Below, piece after piece: positions 28,949-39,612 of a stretch of 64,000 bases of DNA (positions are counted from its first letter, which is position 1; each line of letters opens with the position of its first letter). The stretch is taken from positions 74,295,174-74,359,173 of the forward strand of contig NC_080179.1 in assembly GCF_950295315.1 (NCBI RefSeq). The letters run 5' to 3'. The DNA comes from Erinaceus europaeus (taxonomy: Eukaryota; Chordata; Mammalia; Eulipotyphla; Erinaceidae). The notes beneath the pieces are model-generated. The model was not told the origin of the DNA and did not search any database. It saw only the letters and a list, made by a program, of their open reading frames with translations. The translations under genes and the position numbers were made by a program.

Positions 28949-29675
28949 CAATTTTCATCTGCAAAGTGATTCTGAATCCACAGCCCCTGGGCCACAACTC
29001 TTGGAAAATGTCAACCGGGAGGAACATGTTCGCCCTTCCCCCAGGTCACTCAGGCCCTTCCCTGCAAGTACCCACATGGCCGGCCTTGGCATTCTTCCTT
29101 CCTAAGAGCTCTGCATGGACACTCTGCAGGCTGACTGAGCACCCAGCCTGCTCAGGCCACAGTGCTCCATGATTCCTTGGCCTTGAAGGCAGCCTTGCGT
29201 CCCCAGAAAGCCTCTGGGGGTGGCAGGGGCCCTCCCCCAACACCGTGCACCGCCCCTGCAGATGGTGATGGGAATGGGCGTTGTCAGCTGCAGGAGAGAG
29301 AGCACATTATGAATGAGTCCACTCCAGACCGCTTTTAAGAGGAGGAAATCGATTCGAGCTTCCTGGCACTGTTGCTCCCTTACCTGACCTTCTGCTCCTC
29401 TCCTGCTTCCTTCCCAGAAGGGGCTGTCCCTTTCTCTGAACCTCCCTGGGGCCCCCAGGGGAGGCAGGCTGGGGGCTTAGCTGGAGAGACATCCTGGGAC
29501 CCATCCACTGCACCGCCTGGCTTGGGTCCTCTGCAGTCAGGGCCAGGGTCAGAGTTCGGGGCAAGGCCAGGGTCGGAATTGGGGTCAGGGTTAGATCAGG
29601 GCCAGGGCCAGCCTGGCCTCTGCTACTGTCACTGGGGTGCACTCAGCCTGTGGGCACATGGGGCATTGCCCCAGA
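28949..29675. other. Unique GC-rich sequence
   Basis: 29535-29615 is a degenerate CAGGGCCAGGGTCAG repeat. Otherwise no feature supported. Confidence 0.35.
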
Positions 29676-29795
29676 CCTCCACTAGACACACAGAGAAACT
29701 GAGGCTTAGGGAGGGAAAGTGGTCCCCGAAGACTTGAACCTGGCAAAATCTGCAGGCTGAGCTCTGTGCGTCGGATCCCAGAGCGCAGGTCATGG
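29676..29795 (-). mobile_element. MIR fragment
   Basis: CACAGAGAAACTGAGGCTTA, GGGAGGGAAAGTGGTCCCC, GACTTGAACCTGG and GCTGAGCTCTGTG are in reversed-MIR order. Confidence 0.6.
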
Positions 29796-30360
29796 GGGCT
29801 AGGGGCTTGAACCCAGCTTTCATGGGGAGCTCTCTTACTCCCACTGGGCCCCCTTTTTGCCCCTGAAGGAGTACCTGAGTCCCTTGTCCCCTTTCCTTCT
29901 TCCTGCCAGGGACGGGCAGCACACAGGCGTTCCCTTGGCCTGCAGCTGGGCTGAGCAAACAATCCAGGTGTTGAGCAGATTTCTGTTCCCCTTCCTAGCT
30001 CCCTCCTGTAAGCCAGGCCACCCATTCCTTCATCTCTCCTTTCTGCCTGGAAAGCACTTTCACAGAGGCCCCTCCTCCCTCCTGAGCGTATGAGTCAGCA
30101 AAGCAAAAGGCCAAGGGCACATGGGGATGGGCACAGGGTTTCAGTGGTGCCACCCACCACGCAAAGGGCCCGAGATACCAGCTTTCCACCTGCAGGCCTC
30201 AGTTTCCCTCACTGAGGTGGTTCTGGCTGCAGCTCTGGGGACTGGGGGCAGGTGGGAGTCCTGCGCACCAACTCTGCTCCTTCCCAGACTGGCAACCTGG
30301 AGACCCTGTGTCTGGGCCTTCTCATGACCGACCAGTCTCGGTGGCTGCCTCCCCTGGAGC
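29796..30360. other. Unique sequence
   Basis: GC-rich, no exon or repeat identified. Confidence 0.35.
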
Positions 30361-30364
30361 ATGG

Positions 30365-30625
30365 CAGGGACTGGGAGGACCATACTGGAAAAGGGAGGAC
30401 TATGCTGGGGGAGGGAGGAGCATACTGGAAAAGGGAGGAGCATGCTGGGGAGGGAGGAGCATACTGGGGAGGGAGGGAGGACTATGCTGGGGGAGGGAGG
30501 ACCATACTGGAAAAGGGAGGACCATGCTGGGGAGGGAGGATCATGCTGGGGAGGGAGGACCATGCTGGGGGAGGGAAGACCATATTGGAAAGGGAGGACC
30601 ACTCTGGGGAGGGAGGAGCATGCTG
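30365..30625 (+). repeat. ~22-bp minisatellite
   Basis: About twelve units built on GGGAGGACCATGCTGGGG, alternating with a GGGAGGACCATACTGGAAAA variant. The alternation gives a two-unit superstructure in the first half. Confidence 0.95.
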
Positions 30626-30702
30626 GCATTTATCTGGGAAATGCAGTGGGTTGGAGAGTGTGTGACGGATGAGGCAGCTTCTGGCTTCTGTCTGGGACCC
30701 TG

Positions 30703-31604
30703 CCAGCACCCAGCATCCAGCACCTGGCATCCAGCACCCGGCATCCAGCACTCGGCATCCAGCACCTGGCATCCAGCACCCGGCATCCAGCACTCGGCAT
30801 CCAGCACTCGGCATCCAGCACCTGGCATCCAGCACCAGGCATCCAGCACCCGGCATCCAGCACCCAGCATCCAGCACCTGGCATCCAGCACCCGGCATCC
30901 AGCACCTGGCATCCAGCACTCGGCATCCAGCACTCGGCATCCAGCACCTGGCATCCAGCACTCGGCATCCAGCACCCGGCATCCAGCACCCGGCATCCAG
31001 CACCCGGGCATCCAGCACCCGGCACCCAGCACCCGGCATCCAGCACTCGGCATCCAGCACCCGGCATCCAGCACCCAGCATCTAGCACCTGGGCATCCAG
31101 CACCCGGCATCCAGCACCCGGCATCCAGCACCCGGCATCCAGCACCCGGCATCTAGCACCTGGGCATATAGCACCTGGCATCCAGCACCCGGCATCCAGC
31201 ACTCGGCATCCAGCACCCGGCATCCAGCACTCGGCATCCAGCACCCGGCATCCAGCACCCGGCACCCAGCACCCGGCATCCAGCACCCGGCATCCAGCAC
31301 CCGGCATCTAGCACCTGGGCATCCAGCACCTGGCATCCAGCACCCGGCATCCAGCACTCGGCATCCAGCACCCGGCATCCAGCACCCAGCATCCAGCACC
31401 TGGGCATCCAGCACCTTGCATCCAGCACCCGGCATCCAGCACCCAGCACCCAGCACCCAGCATCCAGCACCTGGGCATCCAGCACCTTGCATCCAGCACC
31501 CGGCATCCAGCACCCAGCACCCAGCATCCAGCATCCAGCACCCAGCATCCAGCATCCAGCATCCAGCACCTGGCATCCAGCACCCAGCACCCAGCACCAC
31601 TGGA
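30703..31604 (+). repeat. 900-bp 14-bp minisatellite
   Basis: Units of CACCCGGCATCCAG with CACTCGGC, CACCTGGC and CACCCAGC variants. A block beginning CATCCAGCACCTGGGCATCC is repeated at 31390 and 31461 (71-bp offset), showing block-wise amplification. Since 14 is not a multiple of 3, all six frames stay open for long stretches and create the 138-282 residue frames here; none is a gene. Confidence 0.98.
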
Positions 31605-32080
31605 GCAGCCCCAGGGTGGACAGGAGCACACGTGCACAGCTGGCCCGAGGGACGACATTCATCACGTCTCTCAGCAAGGCCTTAGACACGAGTGAGTGTC
31701 AGCCTAGATGCTGCCTATTCACTCGACCTTCATGCCGTCAGCAAGCAAGGGGCTGGGGGGAATTGGAGTCTGGTCTTCAGACACTGGACCTGTGCCCAGG
31801 ACTGTGTTTCCGTCCCAGGCCTGCCCGGACCCTGCACTCCGCACCACATCCTGTCACCATCTGCTTTCCGGGGCCTTCGTAGCACTGGGCCTGGCTTTGG
31901 TCTCTGCACCTTCTGTCTGTTTACAGAGCAGAAGCACAAGCCTGGATATGATCTTGTAGCCTGCTCTGAACTCAAGTCTCATGACCAGCATTTTATTGGG
32001 CTGATTCATGTGTTTGATAAGTATTTTATTATTTTTATAATGTTATTAATATTTTAAAGTATTAAAACATTTACTATCTT
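31605..32080. other. Unique sequence
   Basis: GC-rich unique DNA turning AT-rich at 31990. No exon supported. Confidence 0.35.
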
Positions 32081-32084
32081 TTAT

Positions 32085-32262
32085 TTCTTTTTAATTATGA
32101 TAGAGACATAGAGAAACTGGGAGAAAGATGGGGAGAGAGAGAAAAAGAGAGAGACACCTGCAGCCCTGCTTTACTGTTGTGAACCTTCCCCCTTGAGGTG
32201 GGGACTGGGGGCTTGAACCTGTGTCCTTGCTCATGGTAACATGAGTGCTTTACTGGTTATCC
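32085..32262 (-). mobile_element. SINE family B
   Basis: GACACCTGCAGCCCTGCTTTA, GGGGACTGGGGGCTTGAACC and CATGGTAACATGAGTGCTTT. Confidence 0.75.
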
Positions 32263-32370
32263 CTCTTCCCTCTCTCTCTCTCTCCCTGCATGATGGAGGT
32301 CAGTCTTAAACCTGGGCCATGCACATGACAAAGCAATGTGCCACCATCCAGGTGAGCTATTCTGTTAAAA
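32263..32370 (-). mobile_element. SINE family E
   Basis: (CT)n, CTGCATGATGGAGGTCAGTC, TTAAACCTGGGCCATGCACA and ATCCAGGTGAGCTATTCTG. Confidence 0.6.
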
Positions 32371-32885
32371 ATCTTTTTAATGGCTGTGATTGCCCGAATG
32401 TAGACTCTAAGTAAGCGCTTTGGAGTCGCATAAATAATGCCGTAGGATCTCTCTCTCTTGCAGGTAGTGGCTGCTGCCTGCAGGGGACTGTGTGTTTGAG
32501 TCTCTGCTTTGTCTAAGCCAACCCCCTGGCCCTACCTAAGGAAATGGGTGCAACGCAGCGCCAGCCCTACACTCTGGAGAGACGTTCCTAATGGGTAAAC
32601 ATGCCCGCTTCCCTAAATGAATCCAATCCATTTCTCTCCCATACATATTTCATGGGCTTCCTCTCACAGTAATTTAATTATCACCGTTGTTAGTGTTAAT
32701 GTCCTGGTTGGTACAGCTCCGCTCCCCTGAACCCCAGAGTCTGAAGCTGTCACTGCCAATGCTGCTGAGCTCTAGGGAGGACCCAGAGTATGGGAGCGTC
32801 TCTATGGCAACGGGGCACACTAATACTTCCCAGTGATCTATTGCTTCAATCCAGAGGGTTCCATGAGTCTTGCCAACTTGAATAA
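32371..32885. other. Unique block, candidate conserved sequence
   Basis: Unique. 32600-32710 (AATGAATCCAATCCATTTCTC, TTTCATGGGCTTCC, AGTAATTTAATTATCACCG) has the low-complexity-free, AT-rich look of conserved non-coding DNA. Not testable here. Confidence 0.3.
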
Positions 32886-32970
32886 ATAAGTCTCAATAAC
32901 ATCCTGGTGAGATTGATATGATTCTGTCCATTTTACTGATGGATAAGCAGCAAATGGATGATGTGTGTGT
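32886..32970 (-). mobile_element. MIR fragment
   Basis: AATAACATCCTGGTGAGATT, CTGTCCATTTTACTGATGGA, AAGCAGCAAATGG fits reversed MIR (CCATTTTACAGATGAGGAAA). Confidence 0.55.
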
Positions 32971-33324
32971 GCGTTCGTTTAAGCACCTGGCCTGGAGAGG
33001 CACTTCCAGAGGTGAGAAAGGCAGTGATGATGAAATGCAGGCTGAGTGCCACCTTGGTGACTAACATCCCTGCTGGGAGGCCGGGTCAAATCCCACAGGG
33101 AACATCGGGGCCAGTGGGATAGCGACAGGCCAAAGACCCCTGGCTGTGTGCCACCTGCAGTTTCCAGCGATGGGGTCAGAGCCAGCCCTGCTGGTATCTC
33201 CATTCTCCCAAAGGAACTGCCGCACTGGACTCTGTCAGAGGGAGCCCCAGGACTCCTGTCTGGTGGGGAGAGTGCTCCCCTCTTGGCCATCTCCAGGGGT
33301 TCCTTTTACTTCTAGCATTCTGTT
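32971..33324. other. Unique sequence
   Basis: GC-rich unique DNA with no supported feature. Confidence 0.35.
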
Positions 33325-33514
33325 TCTTTTTCTTTTAATAAATATTTTTTATTGTTGTTTATAGTATCTGACAAGACTGTAGGAATACAGTGTATAGTTC
33401 CATGTACCACATTCACCACCAAAGTTCTGGATCCCACCCTCTGCCTTCCCAAAGTGTTTCTTCCACCATTGTTCTCACAAGTCTTACAGTTTGTTTGCGT
33501 CTGTTTTGTTTGCA

Positions 33515-33545
<31 letters not shown>

Positions 33546-33568
33546 CTTCTTCTTCTTCTTCTTCTTCT

Positions 33569-33600
<32 letters not shown>

Positions 33601-33865
33601 CAAGTTCATGTGAATCGGATCTTTAGAGTAAAACCATCTGGTAGTTGTCTTTCATCTCTTTCCTTATTTTGCTAAGCACAATCACCTCCAGTTCCATCCA
33701 TTTTGTCCCAAAGGACACAATATCACCTTTTTGATTTCAGAGTAGTATTCCATAACTTCTTTAGCCAGTCATATGATGATGGACATTTAGGCTGCTTTTA
33801 CTCTTTGGCTGTTGTGAATAATGTAGCTATGAGCACAGGGTGGCACTTGGTGTGTTTCTGTCGTG
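33325..33865 (-). mobile_element. L1 3' end, diverged
   Basis: ATAGTATCTGACAAGACTGT, GTACCACATTCACCACCAAA, AGTTCCATCCATTTTGTCCC, AAAGGACACAATATCACC and GAATAATGTAGCTATGAGCA are the reverse of the L1 ORF2 end and 3' UTR as at 11.5 kb. A (TTC)n/(CT)n/poly(T) array at 33515-33598 interrupts it at the same relative place as the (TTTC)n at 11532. Confidence 0.75.
33515..33598 (+). repeat. (TTC)n-poly(T)
   Basis: About 19 TTC units, CTCTCTCT, then T20. Confidence 0.95.
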
Positions 33866-34058
33866 GTCATTCAGTGCCCCCTTTCTCACCTTGACTCCTG
33901 CATTTTGATCTCTGCAGCTGCTCTAGTCTCCAGCTGCCCATCTCTTCCCCCCCCCCCAGCCTAGTCCAGTGGGTCCTTGGTCTAGTTCCTCACCCAGCCT
34001 TCTTCCTTCTAGGTGAAGGCTTTGTGGTGGAGGTGGGTAGCTGATATCCACCCCCCTT
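33866..34058. other. Unique sequence with poly(C)
   Basis: C10 run at 33949; nothing else. Confidence 0.35.
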
Positions 34059-34059
34059 T

Positions 34060-34338
34060 TTAAATTTTTTAATTTCCTTTTGTTGCCCTTGCTATTTTAT
34101 TGTTGTAGTTATTATTGTTCTTGTTGTTGATGTCACTGTTGGATAGGACAGAGAGAAATGGAGAGAGGAGGGGAAGACAGAGAGGGGGAGAGAAAGACAG
34201 ACACCTGTGGACCTGCTTCACCGCCTGTGAAGCGACTCCCCTGCAGGTGGGGAGACGGGGGCTCGAACCGGGATCCTGACACCGGGCCCTGCGCTGTGCG
34301 CCATGTGCGCTTAACCCGCTGCGTTACCGCCCGACTCC
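34060..34338 (-). mobile_element. SINE family A
   Basis: TTTCCTTTTGTTGCCCTTGC tail side, GGGGGCTCGAACCGGGATCC and head CCGCCCGACTCC. Close to consensus. Confidence 0.95.
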
Positions 34339-34394
34339 CGGGTTGGTCCATTTTTTTCCTTTTTGCCACTTGAGTTTGTCAGTGGGCTTCGAGT

Positions 34395-34562
34395 CTGCAT
34401 GGCCAGAGAGACTGAAAAAAAGGAGAGACACTGCAGCATGACTCCACCACTCTTGAAGCTCTTCCCTGCTGCAAGTGCTTCCATGGCGTGGTCTGGGTTC
34501 GAACCTGGGTCTTCAAGAACGGTAACTTGTGCACTCCATTAGATGAGCCACTTGCTACCCCG
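34395..34562 (-). mobile_element. SINE family B
   Basis: GAGAGACACTGCAGCATGAC, CACCACTCTTGAAGCTCTTC and TGGGTTCGAACCTGGGTCTT. Confidence 0.65.
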
Positions 34563-34574
34563 ACCCCCCAACCC

Positions 34575-34830
34575 CCTTTTTTTACATTAGAGTTATTGCT
34601 GGAATTCTACGTCTGCATAATTCTACTGCTCCAAGTGGAATCTCAGTCTCTCTCTCTCTTTCTCCCTCTCCCTCTCATAGTGTGAGACAGATAGAGCAGA
34701 GGCACCACAGAACTGTTCCATCCTGAAGCTGCTCCCTTGCAGGTGTTTCCACATGGAGCTTAAACCCACACCCTCAAGATAGTAACACGTGGACTCTGCT
34801 GAGTGAGTTCTCCTCTGCACACCCCCACCC
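34575..34830 (-). mobile_element. SINE family B
   Basis: CACCACAGAACTGTTCCATC, GCAGGTGTTTCCACATGGAG and TTAAACCCACACCCTCAAG: reversed divergent B. Confidence 0.55.
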
Positions 34831-34969
34831 CACACCCAGCAAAGCGTCGTGAGTCCCTGAAGCCGACGCTGAGTTGCATTAATCATTAACTATCAGAGCA
34901 CACAGCAGGGTAAAATTTCTCTAGAAATAATAGATGAGGCAGAGTATAAAAGGATGATTGATAGACTGG

Positions 34970-35098
34970 AGAAATAGTTAGATAGTTAGATAGTTAGATA
35001 GTGTGCTGCTTTGCTCTGTGTGTAGGACCCAGGTTCAAGACTGGTCCCCACTACATTGAAGGAAGCTTTGGTGCTGTGACCTCTCTTCTTTTCTTTTT
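34970..35098 (+). mobile_element. SINE family E
   Basis: (TAGATAGT)n head, GTGTGCTGCTTTGCTCTGTG, ACCCAGGTTCAAGACTGGTC and GAAGGAAGCTTTGGTGCTGT. Confidence 0.7.
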
Positions 35099-35099
35099 T

Positions 35100-35175
35100 A
35101 AATTTCTCTATTGGGGAATTAATGTTTTACACTCGACAGTAAATACAATAGTTTGTACATGCATACCATTTTTCT
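35100..35175 (-). mobile_element. L1 3' UTR terminus
   Basis: TTGGGGAATTAATGTTTTACA, AATACAATAGTTTGTACATG matches the first bases of the L1 end at 57.37 kb. Confidence 0.7.
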
Positions 35176-35279
35176 TTTCTTTTGATATCTCTTGTTTTCT
35201 TTTCCTTTCTGACAAGACAAAAAAGAAAAAAAAGTCAGCTGGAGCAGTGAAGCTCCAATGATAGCCCCAAAATAAAAAT

Positions 35280-35850
35280 GAGTCACAACAAGGAAACCTA
35301 GCAATTTCTCTCCTGCTAGTGTGGCATTTGTACTCAGATGGGAGAAGTGGAATTATTTATTTATCAACACTTGGATCAGCTTAAGACTGTCCCCAGGCCC
35401 AGCTGAATTCTTCCCATAACGCACAGCTTTTCTGTGGCTGTAAGGACACCACCTTGGGATCCAGAGCCACAGAGGGGACCCACCCCCTCCACTGTCTTGG
35501 CTGGTCTGGGGGTCAAAGTCAAAGGTCGGTCTAGGCCTCCTGCCTCTGCAGCTGCAAGTCCTGATCTGACCCAGTTCCCCCATGGGACTATGCAGAGGTC
35601 AGTGATTCTGGCTGGTCGGAGCCCGGAGACCTTGTAGGTGAGGTGAGCATCAGTGAGCACCCTGGGATACCCCTGTGGCCTCTGCGTGTTCAGCTGTGCC
35701 CCCTGGAAAGGGCTGGGCACTGCCAGGCTGGCTTTATGTCATCATATCTCTTTCCCTTCTCTTTCTGGGAGCAGCTGACTCATATTTAACCTTGGCCTCT
35801 GGTTTCTAAGGTCCATACACTGAATATGTTTTTTTTAGTGTGTATGTATG
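35280..35850. other. Unique sequence
   Basis: GC-rich unique DNA, no exon supported. Confidence 0.35.
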
Positions 35851-35854
35851 TGTG

Positions 35855-35913
35855 TATGAGAGATAGATAGACAGACAGACAAACAGACATATAGATAGAT
35901 AGATTGATAGATT

Positions 35914-35955
<42 letters not shown>

Positions 35956-35957
35956 CA
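35855..35957 (+). repeat. (GATA)n microsatellite
   Basis: GATAGATA with GACA and GATT interruptions, about 100 bp. Confidence 0.95.
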
Positions 35958-35994
35958 AGGGATTTGTAAAATTATGATTTCACAGCTCCTGGAC

Positions 35995-36170
35995 TACTTA
36001 TTTATTTATTTAAATTCACAGAGACAAAGAGAAAGGGACAGTCACTACAAGACTGGTGATGACTGGCTTCTGCTAGTGCCAGGGCACCTTCCCTGTGGTA
36101 TTGGGGCTAGAGCCTGGGCCTCCCAAGGCTTGCACCCTTCTTGGTGAGCTGTCTCTGGTCCCCACCTTGA
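35995..36170 (-). mobile_element. SINE, old B/E-like
   Basis: TTTATTTATTTAAATTCACAG, GACTGGCTTCTGCTAGTGCC and GGGGCTAGAGCCTGGGCCTC. Confidence 0.45.
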
Positions 36171-37099
36171 ATCTCTTGTCTCTTCTCTCTACCACACGAC
36201 ATTCTGACTATGAAAATGATCTTTCAGCTCCACAGATGGTGGGTTGATGCTTTGTGAATTCTCTCTTTTCTACTGTTATTCCAAAACTAGGAAAAAGATA
36301 TTGAATGTGAGGTGCCTGAGATCCAGGTTCAATCTCTGGCCTCCTGTGAAAAGACCTTGGACTAGCCACTGCCTGGTTCTGGGTGGTGAGACTGGAGATT
36401 AATAGCAAGAGTCAAAACCGAAAGCTATCTGTATGAAAGGTAAACAGAAACATATAAGCACTGACGTGATTTCCTAAGAAAGCAAATCAAAGCAAACAAT
36501 CCCCCCGTGATCATTTGAAACTATCAGTACAGTGCTGTATCCTGAGGATATAGTGACGTGAAACCGCAATAGATCATAACTTAGAAGATGTGTCTCAATG
36601 ATAATGAAATGCATTCACGACTCTAAATGATTTCACCGTGAGGCAGAAATGAGAAATAAATAAAGCTTTCGATTCAAGTTAGAGGAAGACAAATAAAGTA
36701 AACTTAAGGACAGCAGGATGAAGGAACTAAGAGATGGAAAACGAAATCAATGAATTACTCTCTGCCGCCCAACCAGAAATACAACCCACATATGGGTCTG
36801 TGGAAAATCCTCAACCAAAGGACTGAAAGTCTCCAGCTACTCTGGCTGGCTCCAGTGGGCTTCACCAGGACACACATGATGGCTGGCTGGCTGGCTGGCA
36901 GGCAAGATGGTTTCTGTGAGTGGACCCAAGGTCAATGGGTGTGGTCACTCCCTCCTGGGACTTCTTACCCCCAAACATTCCAGGAACCTCAGGAATGCAG
37001 TAAAGTGGAATGTGACTGGCTCAGGGGGTCAACTTGAACTCAGCTGATGGCTAAAAGAGATTACACAATTTTGATTACTGCACTATAATTAGAAAAAAC

Positions 37100-37265
37100 C
37101 AAAAGAACGGCCAAGACAGCTCACCTGGGAGTTTTTTGTCATGTGTACAGTGTAGGTTTCAGCCTAGCTCCTACTGCACTGGAGATAGTCCTGGTGTCGT
37201 GGTTATTGCTTTTCTCTGTGTGTCTCTCTTTGTCTCTCTGAAAAAGTGGGTCCAGAGTGGTAAAG
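37100..37265 (+). mobile_element. SINE family E
   Basis: GGCCAAGACAGCTCACCTGG, TTTCAGCCTAGCTCCTACTG and CACTGGAGATAGTCCTGGTG. Confidence 0.5.
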
Positions 37266-37303
37266 ACCCAGTGACAACAAAAAGAAATAAAAAAAGAAAG
37301 AAA

Positions 37304-37545
37304 GGGGGCCAGGTGGTGGCGTACCTATTTGAGCGCACATGATACAATATGCAAGGACCCAGGTTTGAGGCCCTGCTCCCCACCTGCAGGGGGAGAACTT
37401 TGTGAGTGGTGAAGCAGGGATGCAGGTGTCTTTCTGTCTCTTCCCCTCTCTATCTCCTACCCTCTCAGTTTCTGACTGTCTCTATCCAATAAACAAAGAT
37501 AATAAAAAATAAAAAAATAAAGTAATTAGAAAAAAAAAAAGGAAA
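37304..37545 (+). mobile_element. SINE family B
   Basis: GGGGGCCAGGTGGTGGCGTA, AAGGACCCAGGTTTGAGGCC, GTGGTGAAGCAGGGATGCAG and TCCAATAAACAAAGATAATA. A near-consensus copy of B. Confidence 0.9.
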
Positions 37546-37624
37546 AGGAACCGCCACTTTCACGATATGCTCAATTTGATACCCTCAAACCCTTGAGTCC
37601 TCATCATGGAAAAGAAAGAGGACT

Positions 37625-37770
37625 CTGGAAGTTGGGGAGGCAGCATAATGGTTATGCTAAAGATTCTCATGCCTGAGGCTCTGAGGTCCCGTGTTCAATC
37701 CTCAGCACCACCATGAGCCAGAGCTGAGCAGGGCTCTAGCCTGCAACCTTCTCTCTTTCTCTCTTCCTTT
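37625..37770 (+). mobile_element. SINE family D
   Basis: GTTGGGGAGGCAGCATAATG, CGTGTTCAATCCTCAGCACC and GCCAGAGCTGAGCAGGGCTC. Confidence 0.85.
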
Positions 37771-37904
37771 CATAAATGAATACAATCTTAACCAAAGGGG
37801 AATTATAACAGAGGGACTGGGAAGAGAGGGGAGTAGTTCAGATATGGGAGAGAGGAAAAGGAGCTTAAGAAACTTCCGTGTACAGAAGTAGACGGAGAAA
37901 AGAC

Positions 37905-38300
37905 ACTTGAGAAGATTCAGCACACTTTCGTGACAGAAGCACTCGACAAGTCTGAACAGAGGGACACACTCTCTACTTGATAAAAGGCCTTTGTGAAAGC
38001 CCACACTTGACTTCATGCTCAGTGATGAAATACTGAACGTTTCTCGTGTGAGATCAGGAATAAGATGAGGAGGTTTGCTGTCTGCAATTTTCCACGTTTC
38101 GCTGGAAGTTCCAGGCAGAGTTTTGAGATGAGATAAAGAAATAAAAGGCTGTCAACTTGGAATGGAAGAGAAAACAACTCTATTTGCAGATGATGTAATT
38201 CTATATACAGAAAATCCACAACATAACTACTAGATCTAATAAACAGAATCTGAACTTTTGCAGGTGACAAGGCCAACATGCACAGAGTAGTTGTGATTTT
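37905..38300 (+). pseudogene. L1 ORF2 reverse-transcriptase fragment
   Basis: Best-preserved part of the ancient L1. Plus-strand text encodes the region around the FADD motif (TTTGCAGATGATGTAATT, 38183-38200) with neighbouring EKAFDKIQ-like and GCPL-like segments blurred by substitutions and indels. Stops and frameshifts throughout. RT would copy L1 RNA at the target site; this copy is dead. Confidence 0.7.
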
Positions 38301-38410
38301 TTAAAAAAAAGATCTATTTATTTTATTTTAATAAGAGAGATAAAGAGAAAGGCAGGCAGACAGAAAGACTGAAGCTGCGATTTGAGGCTTCAGTCATTAA
38401 AGTCTATAAG

Positions 38411-38707
38411 TAGGGAGTCGGGCGGTGGCGCAGCGGGTTAAACGCATGTGGTGCAAAGCGCAAGGACCGGCTTAAGGATCCCGGTTCAAGCCCCCGGCTC
38501 CCCACCTGCAGGGGAGTCGCTTCACAGGCGGTGCAGCAGGTCTGCAGGTGTCTGTCTTTCTCTCCTCCTCTCCGTCTTCCCCTCCTCTCTCCATTTCTCT
38601 CTGTCCTAAGAATGACGACATCAATAACAACAACAATAACTACAACAACAATAAAAAAACAACAAGGTCAACAAAAGGGAAAATAAATAAATATAAAAAA
38701 AATTTTA
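38411..38707 (+). mobile_element. SINE family A with 13-bp TSD
   Basis: GGGAGTCGGGCGGTGGCGCA head at 38413, CCCGGTTCAAGCCCCCGGCT, AACAACAAGGTCAACAAAAG tail. TSD TAAAGTCTATAAG at 38398-38410 and 38708-38720. Confidence 0.95.
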
Positions 38708-38899
38708 TAAAGTCTATAAGCAACTGCTACATTATCTCTCCAGTCAAATCAGTTGTGATCTTATAAAACAATCTAAATAAAAAGTAAAGAAAATTATCCC
38801 ATTTACAGTAATATCCAAGAATGCCAAAAAATAAATTCAACTATAGAAAAGACTTGTATGGTGAAAGCATGAAACATTGCTGAAATAAATTTTTATTAA

Positions 38900-39058
38900 A
38901 AAAATTAAATTATATTTCATTATAATGAGGTGGGGGTGAGACCAGAGCACTGCTTAGCTCTAGCTTATGGTGATCCTGGGATTTGAACATGAGACCTCAG
39001 CTTCAGGCATGAGAATCTTTTGCATAACCAATATGAAATTTCACCAGCTCTAGAAAAA
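38900..39058 (-). mobile_element. SINE family D
   Basis: GACCAGAGCACTGCTTAGCT, GGGATTTGAACATGAGACCT and GAGAATCTTTTGCATAACCA. Confidence 0.75.
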
Positions 39059-39067
39059 AAATCAAAT

Positions 39068-39165
39068 AAAAGCTAGTTCAGTGGAACTATAGTAGTGGGT
39101 ATGGTGTGTAACTATCCCCTGTAACCTTATAATCCTGTAAACCACAATTATTAACAAAAACCAAG
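39068..39165 (+). mobile_element. Older family X-like 3' module
   Basis: GGAACTATAGTAGTGGGTAT, TAACCTTATAATCCTGTAAA and ATTATTAACAAAAA. Confidence 0.45.
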
Positions 39166-39174
39166 AATGGATTA

Positions 39175-39290
39175 ATGCCCCCCTCTAACACTACTCAGTT
39201 CTAGTTTACGGTGGTGCAGAAGATTGAACCTGGGATCTTTGGTGGCTCAGGTATTTCACATAACCATTATTCTATCTACCTAGCCCACCC
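39175..39290 (-). mobile_element. SINE family D
   Basis: ACACTACTCAGTTCTAGTTT, GAAGATTGAACCTGGGATCT and TTTCACATAACCATTATTCT. Confidence 0.65.
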
Positions 39291-39612
39291 CATTACTTTT
39301 GCAAAAACATTTGTACAACAAATAAAATAGATTTGTACAAAAACAACAAAACATCTAATTTAGTGGAAAGAAAGCCCATGTTCATGGATAGCAAGACAAA
39401 TACCGCTCGTACGGTAACACTCCCCAAAGCAAACTACATGTTCTTATCAAGATCTGATGGTTTGTTTTTGTGTAAATGGGAAAACAAGCATCAGATTTGC
39501 ACGCAGTTGCAAAAGACTGCAAGTAATCAAAATAGTGTTGAAAAAGAAAAAGGAAATGGGACGAGTCCTACTTGTGGGTTTGGGAACTTAACCAGAAGGC
39601 TATAGCGGTCAA

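Larger units (their letters stand above)
36640..39612 (+). mobile_element. Ancient L1, plus strand, riddled with insertions
   Basis: ORF2 words occur in order along plus: GTTAGAGGAAGACAAATAAAG (36676), GAGAAGATTCAGCACACTTT (37910), GATAAAAGGCCTTTGTGAAAG (37979), CTATTTGCAGATGATGTAAT (38180, the FADD catalytic motif of the reverse transcriptase), ATCCCATTTACAGTAATATCC (38796) and GGAACTTAACCAGAAGGCTA (39582). Between them lie an E-like SINE, a B, a D, a family A, a C fragment and two D fragments. The frames are shattered. Sequence 36760-37100 is not clearly L1. Confidence 0.7.

Noticed and set aside
29535..29620. Interstitial telomere-like repeat (GGGTTAG)
   Set aside because: Only one GGGTTAG occurs inside a degenerate CAGGGCCAGGGTCAG stretch; no TTAGGG array.
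30703..31604. Regular repeats resembling a CRISPR array
   Set aside because: Units are contiguous with no unique spacers, and the DNA is mammalian.
30308..31689. Frames of 130-282 codons on both strands
   Set aside because: Created by 14- and 22-bp minisatellites; several frames on both strands are open at once, which coding DNA would not show.
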